From Pseudarthrobacter sp. (GTDB taxonomy: Bacteria; Actinomycetota; Actinomycetes; Actinomycetales; Micrococcaceae): a stretch of DNA of 64,000 bases. The stretch covers positions 1 through 64,000 of the forward strand of contig JAPSJV010000013.1 of NCBI GenBank assembly GCA_031178005.1. Reading direction: 5' to 3'. Position 1 is the stretch's first letter. Each line of letters opens with the position of its first letter. The position numbers and the translations under genes are program-made. The notes under the pieces are model-generated. The model was not told where the DNA came from. It did not search any database and saw nothing but the letters and a program-made list of their open reading frames with translations. This document shows, one piece after another, positions 61,115 through 64,000 of this stretch.

Positions 61115-61603
61115 ATGAAAACATACTCGAAAATTGCGGTGGGCTCTGCGCTATGCCTTGGACTCCTACTGGGAGGCACATCTGTGGCAAGTGCGGCTAC
61201 GCCTGCCGCGGGCGTACCAGCAGCAGGCACTACAGCCCAAGCAGAAGTGCACTCCGCCAAACTCAGCTCGGTCCAGAAAGCGGATGTCCGCAGCATCAAG
61301 GCCTTGGACGTAGGACAGTCGCATACGATCGCAAACACAACGACAACAGTTACGCGGACTCCAGCAGGTCTGTCAGTTGATAGTGGAACTCCAGTGCTGC
61401 GGGCTTCATTCTGTGGCACCGCACTCGCCACAGCGATCATCGGGGTAGGGGCAGGTGCACTTGGTGTATTGGCAGCCGTAACGGGTGGTGGCACAGTTGT
61501 AATCGCCGGGTTCCTACTTACCGGCGCTCAGGTAGGCATTCTGGCAGGCATAGCTGGATCATATGCAGCCGTCTTGGGCTACGTCTCAACGTACATCTGC
61601 TAA
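61115..61603 (+). CDS. Secreted Gly/Ala-rich hydrophobic protein with two cysteines
   Basis: A 162-residue exported protein. A GGGGA lies 9 nt before ATG. Residues 1-27 are a signal peptide ending VASA. A polar 65-residue segment (Thr/Ser-rich, such as SHTIANTTTTVTRTPAG) is followed by a hydrophobic C-terminal domain of about 66 residues, with Gly runs (IGVGAGALGVLAAVTGGG), one Cys near its start (RASFCGTAL) and one as the last residue (STYIC). The architecture of leader, spacer and Cys-bounded membrane-active domain resembles bacteriocin or pore-forming peptide precursors. I recognise no family. The next gene is a small membrane protein. Confidence 0.75.
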   Translation: MKTYSKIAVGSALCLGLLLGGTSVASAATPAAGVPAAGTTAQAEVHSAKLSSVQKADVRSIKALDVGQSHTIANTTTTVTRTPAGLSVDSGTPVLRASFCGTALATAIIGVGAGALGVLAAVTGGGTVVIAGFLLTGAQVGILAGIAGSYAAVLGYVSTYIC

Positions 61604-61639
61604 AAGACAATCCAGCTTCATAGTCAGAAGGGAATAAAC

Positions 61640-61804
61640 GTGGATGCATCAACGGGCGTCGTCATAGCCCTTGCCGGAGCAATTGTGGTGATAGTGCTGT
61701 TCGCCATCCTTGTTCCGCGATGGTCCAAAGCCAACAAGGCCAAGCCAGGGGCTCAGGCTTCAGACAAGTTCTTCGAAATCCGCAAGGAAAACCGGGAACC
61801 CTAA
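61640..61804 (+). CDS. Small single-pass membrane protein, partner of the secreted protein
   Basis: A 54-residue protein with GTG start and AAGGGA 6 nt upstream; too small to be caught by simple length cut-offs. Residues 5-25 form one membrane helix (GVVIALAGAIVVIVLFAILV), followed by a short basic, hydrophilic tail (PRWSKANKAK) and an acidic end. It lies 36 bp after the secreted-protein gene on the same strand. Immunity or accessory function in a two-gene unit is inference; a general membrane-protein role is possible. Confidence 0.6.
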   Translation: MDASTGVVIALAGAIVVIVLFAILVPRWSKANKAKPGAQASDKFFEIRKENREP

Positions 61805-61874
61805 ACCTTGAGCTTGAGGGGTGAGTCTGCATCAACGGGCTCACCCCTCAGACGCTTAACGGGCAGCCCCCGGC

Positions 61875-62951
61875 CTATCCCCGGCCTGTCGCCAGCACCG
61901 ATGCGAGGTCAAAGCTGACCGGTTCTTCCAGCTGCGCGTACGTGCAGGATTCCGGCTCGCGGTCCGGCCGCCAGCGCACAAACTGCGCGGTATGCCGGAA
62001 CCGTTCGCCTTCCATGTGGTCGTACTTGACCTCCACTACCCGCTCGGGCCGCAGCGGCACAAAGGACAGGTCCTTGCCTGCGCTCCAGCGGCTGCCCTCC
62101 GCGTTCCGCGGGGTGCGGTCCCCTTCTTCCTGGCGGGCCCAGGCCCAGGGATGGTTGTCGAAATCGGTCACCAGCGGCTGGAGTTCCGCAAACAATTCCC
62201 GACGGCGGGCCATCGGGAAGGCGCCGATCACCCCCACACTGGCCAGGCCGCCGTCGTCCTTGTACAGTCCCAGCAGCAACGATCCGATGGCGTCGGGCCC
62301 GCTCTTGTGGAGGCGGTAGCCTGCAACCACGCAGTCCGCGGTGCGTTCGTGCTTGATCTTGAACATCACCCGCTTGTCCGGCTGGTAGCCCCCGTCCAGG
62401 GGTTTGGCGATGATGCCGTCCAGCCCGGCGCCCTCAAACTGCTGGAACCATTGCTGCGCAAGATCCTTGTCCGGGGTTGCCGCGGTGAAGTAGACCGGGG
62501 CCGCCGCGTTTGCGAGCGCCTTCTCCAGGGCTTCCCGCCGCTCGGAGAAGGGCCGGCCCGAGTAGTCCTCGCCGCCCAAAGCGAGCAGGTCAAAGGCCAC
62601 GAAACTGGCAGGAGTCTGCTCGGCCAAAAGCTTCACGCGGCTGGCCGCCGGGTGGATCCGCTGCTGCAGCGTGTCGAAGTCCAGCCTGTCTCCGGAGGCA
62701 CCCACCATCACAATCTCGCCGTCCAGCACGCACTGCTGCGGCAGGTTTTCCTTAAGTGCCGCCACCAGCTCCGGGAAGTACCGGGTCATGGGCTTTTCGT
62801 TGCGGCTGCCGATCTCCAGCTCCTCTCCGTCACGGAAGATGATGGAGCGGAAGCCGTCCCATTTGGGTTCGTAGCTCAACCGCCCTTCCGGGATTTGGCT
62901 GACGGCTTTGGCGAGCATGGGCTTCACGGGTGGCATCACAGGCAGTTCCAT
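61875..62951 (-). CDS. ATP-dependent DNA ligase (LigC-like)
   Basis: A 358-residue ligase. The AMP-binding lysine is in SYEPKWDGFRSIIF, motif III in VAFDLLALGGEDYS, motif IV in GLDGIIAKPLDGGY and motif V in FKIKHERTADCVV. An OB domain follows (GVIGAFPMARRREL). It resembles the ligase domain of LigD and stand-alone LigC of actinobacteria, which act in repair. No Ku gene is nearby in the window. The start at 62951 has no clear ribosome-binding site. Confidence 0.92.
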   Translation of the reverse strand: MELPVMPPVKPMLAKAVSQIPEGRLSYEPKWDGFRSIIFRDGEELEIGSRNEKPMTRYFPELVAALKENLPQQCVLDGEIVMVGASGDRLDFDTLQQRIHPAASRVKLLAEQTPASFVAFDLLALGGEDYSGRPFSERREALEKALANAAAPVYFTAATPDKDLAQQWFQQFEGAGLDGIIAKPLDGGYQPDKRVMFKIKHERTADCVVAGYRLHKSGPDAIGSLLLGLYKDDGGLASVGVIGAFPMARRRELFAELQPLVTDFDNHPWAWARQEEGDRTPRNAEGSRWSAGKDLSFVPLRPERVVEVKYDHMEGERFRHTAQFVRWRPDREPESCTYAQLEEPVSFDLASVLATGRG

Positions 62952-63074
62952 AGGCCTATTGTTGCCGCGGGGACCCGACTTGGGAACAGTGGCGCGGGGA
63001 CCCAAGGGAAAGTGCGGCGCCTGGGAACCCGCGCACTCTCGACACAGCACCATCCGGGGCGGTAGGCATGAAGG

Positions 63075-64000
63075 ATGGTTACTGTCGGCTTTCACGCATC
63101 GCACGAACAGATTAGCCCGGCGCAGCTGCTGCAGGATGTCCAGCACGCGGAGCAGGCCGGATTCGACGCCGCCATGTGCTCGGACCACATTGAGCCTTGG
63201 TCCGCCAAACAGGGGCATTCCGGCTTCGCGTGGTCGTGGCTGGGTGCGGCTCTGGCCACCACCAGCCTGAGGTTTGGAGTGGTCACGGCCCCAGGCCAGC
63301 GCTACCACCCGGCCATCATCGCGCACGCCTCCGCCACCCTGGCGGGAATGTTCCCGGGCCGGTTCTGGATGGCGCCGGGCAGCGGCGAAAACATGAACGA
63401 GCACATCACCGGCGATCCCTGGCCGCCCAAGGAAATCCGGCAGCAACGGTTGGAAGAGTGCGTAAACATCATCCGGCGGCTCCATCAAGGCGAGGAAGTG
63501 ACCCACCAGGGACTGGTCACCGTAGAGCAGGCCCGCATCTGGGAGGTTCCGGAACCTGCGCCGCCGCTGATCGCGCCGGCCATCAGTGTGGCCACGGCCC
63601 GTCGCGCGGCGGCCTGGGCCGACGGCCTGGTGACGGTCAACCAGCCGCCGGAAACCCTGAAGGAAATGCTGGCCGCGTACCGGGACAACGGCGGCAAGGG
63701 TCCGGCCATCATGCAGATCCACCTCTCCTGGGCGCCGCGGGAGGAAGAAGCGGAAGCCATCGCCATGGAGCAGTGGCGGACCAACACGTTCGCGCCGCCC
63801 GTTCCTTGGGACCTTCCCACCGCGGCCCATTTCGACGGCGTCAGCGGCGCCGTGGGAGTGGACCAGGTCCGCAAGTCGGTCAATGTCTCGGCCAGCCTGG
63901 ATCGGCATGCGGAGTGGCTGGCGGGCTACCGGGACCTGGGCTTTGATGAGCTCTACCTGCACTTTGTGGGCCAGGAGCAGGCACCGTTCATCGACGCCTT
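63075..64000 (+). CDS. Luciferase-like oxidoreductase, runs off the window
   Basis: At least 308 residues, incomplete at the end. Start ATG at 63075, with GTAGG 8 nt upstream. The luciferase-like barrel shows VTVGFHASHEQISPAQLL, FDAAMCSDHIEPWS, LGAALATTSLRFGVVTAPGQRYHP, and the FMN/F420-contact WMAPGSGENMNEHITG. It matches the TIGR03885-type non-F420 flavin oxidoreductases in overall order. Substrate unknown. It is divergent from the ligase gene. Confidence 0.9.
   Translation, partial: MVTVGFHASHEQISPAQLLQDVQHAEQAGFDAAMCSDHIEPWSAKQGHSGFAWSWLGAALATTSLRFGVVTAPGQRYHPAIIAHASATLAGMFPGRFWMAPGSGENMNEHITGDPWPPKEIRQQRLEECVNIIRRLHQGEEVTHQGLVTVEQARIWEVPEPAPPLIAPAISVATARRAAAWADGLVTVNQPPETLKEMLAAYRDNGGKGPAIMQIHLSWAPREEEAEAIAMEQWRTNTFAPPVPWDLPTAAHFDGVSGAVGVDQVRKSVNVSASLDRHAEWLAGYRDLGFDELYLHFVGQEQAPFIDA

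Noticed and set aside
63197..63946. 249-codon plus-strand open frame within the luciferase-like gene
   Set aside because: A second frame of the same strand; the frame starting at 63075 encodes a clear luciferase-like protein.
1..64000. CRISPR array or rRNA operon
   Set aside because: No regularly spaced direct repeats and no rRNA-like stretch was seen. The repeats found are two to three dispersed copies.

Overview
The window is high-GC actinobacterial chromosome. Its gene content (isoprenoid- and sugar-PTS-free-living heterotroph metabolism, VanRS/VanY-like cell-wall genes, a bkd-type dehydrogenase operon, beta-ketoadipate genes, a stand-alone LigD-type ligase) and its scattered GAGCTTGTCGA-type short repeats point to Micrococcaceae, most likely Arthrobacter or Pseudarthrobacter. 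That placement is inference from gene families; no rRNA or marker phylogeny is available here.

Layout. 1-3060 is a decayed accessory stretch: the start of a leftward gene cut by the window edge, a twice-frameshifted aldo/keto reductase next to an intact MerR regulator, and a multiply frameshifted serine resolvase. 3077-4864 holds a PEP-mutase-superfamily lyase and a flavin-dependent pyridoxamine-oxidase-like protein. 4989-10788 is a PTS locus: TetR regulator, mannitol EIICBA and mannitol-1-phosphate dehydrogenase leftwards, Enzyme I rightwards from a shared control region. 10802-15693 has a YdeP/FdhF-type molybdoenzyme, an SRPBCC protein, an unknown protein and an acetyltransferase. 15733-18296 is a VanY-like peptidase divergent from a two-component system. 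18277-23305 contains an alpha/beta hydrolase, a cysteine-desulfhydrase-like enzyme, an orphan HTH antitoxin-like gene, and a PucR regulator divergent from alanine dehydrogenase.

23513-34046 carries a secreted subtilase, a Gfo/Idh/MocA oxidoreductase and a peptide ABC operon (two permeases, fused ATPase, two tandem binding proteins). 34418-41022 is a mix of a lipoprotein, TetR/FMN reductase divergon, PadR with a HAAS-type membrane protein, an aminotransferase, a universal stress protein and a PAP2 protein. 41066-46136 is the branched-chain-type 2-oxoacid dehydrogenase operon (E1alpha-E1beta-E2) with a HisC-like aminotransferase. 46211-56107 includes membrane proteins, a WXG100-like/alpha-beta hydrolase pair, purB, a phosphoglycerate-mutase-like protein, a decayed GNAT gene, an FUSC protein, a lipid-kinase-like protein and an EEP nuclease/phosphatase.

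56122-60863 is a catabolic remnant: ferredoxin reductase plus Rieske ferredoxin without an oxygenase, then an IclR regulator with pcaI and pcaJ. Just upstream of pcaI the last codons of pcaF are fused to the second half of an MFS transporter, a deletion scar. Two nearly identical 84-bp repeats in direct orientation bracket the pcaR-pcaJI-scar segment. 61115-61804 encodes a secreted Gly/Ala-rich hydrophobic protein with two cysteines and a small membrane protein; this pair is the best candidate in the window for an undescribed system. The window closes with a LigC-like DNA ligase and a luciferase-like oxidoreductase that runs off the end.
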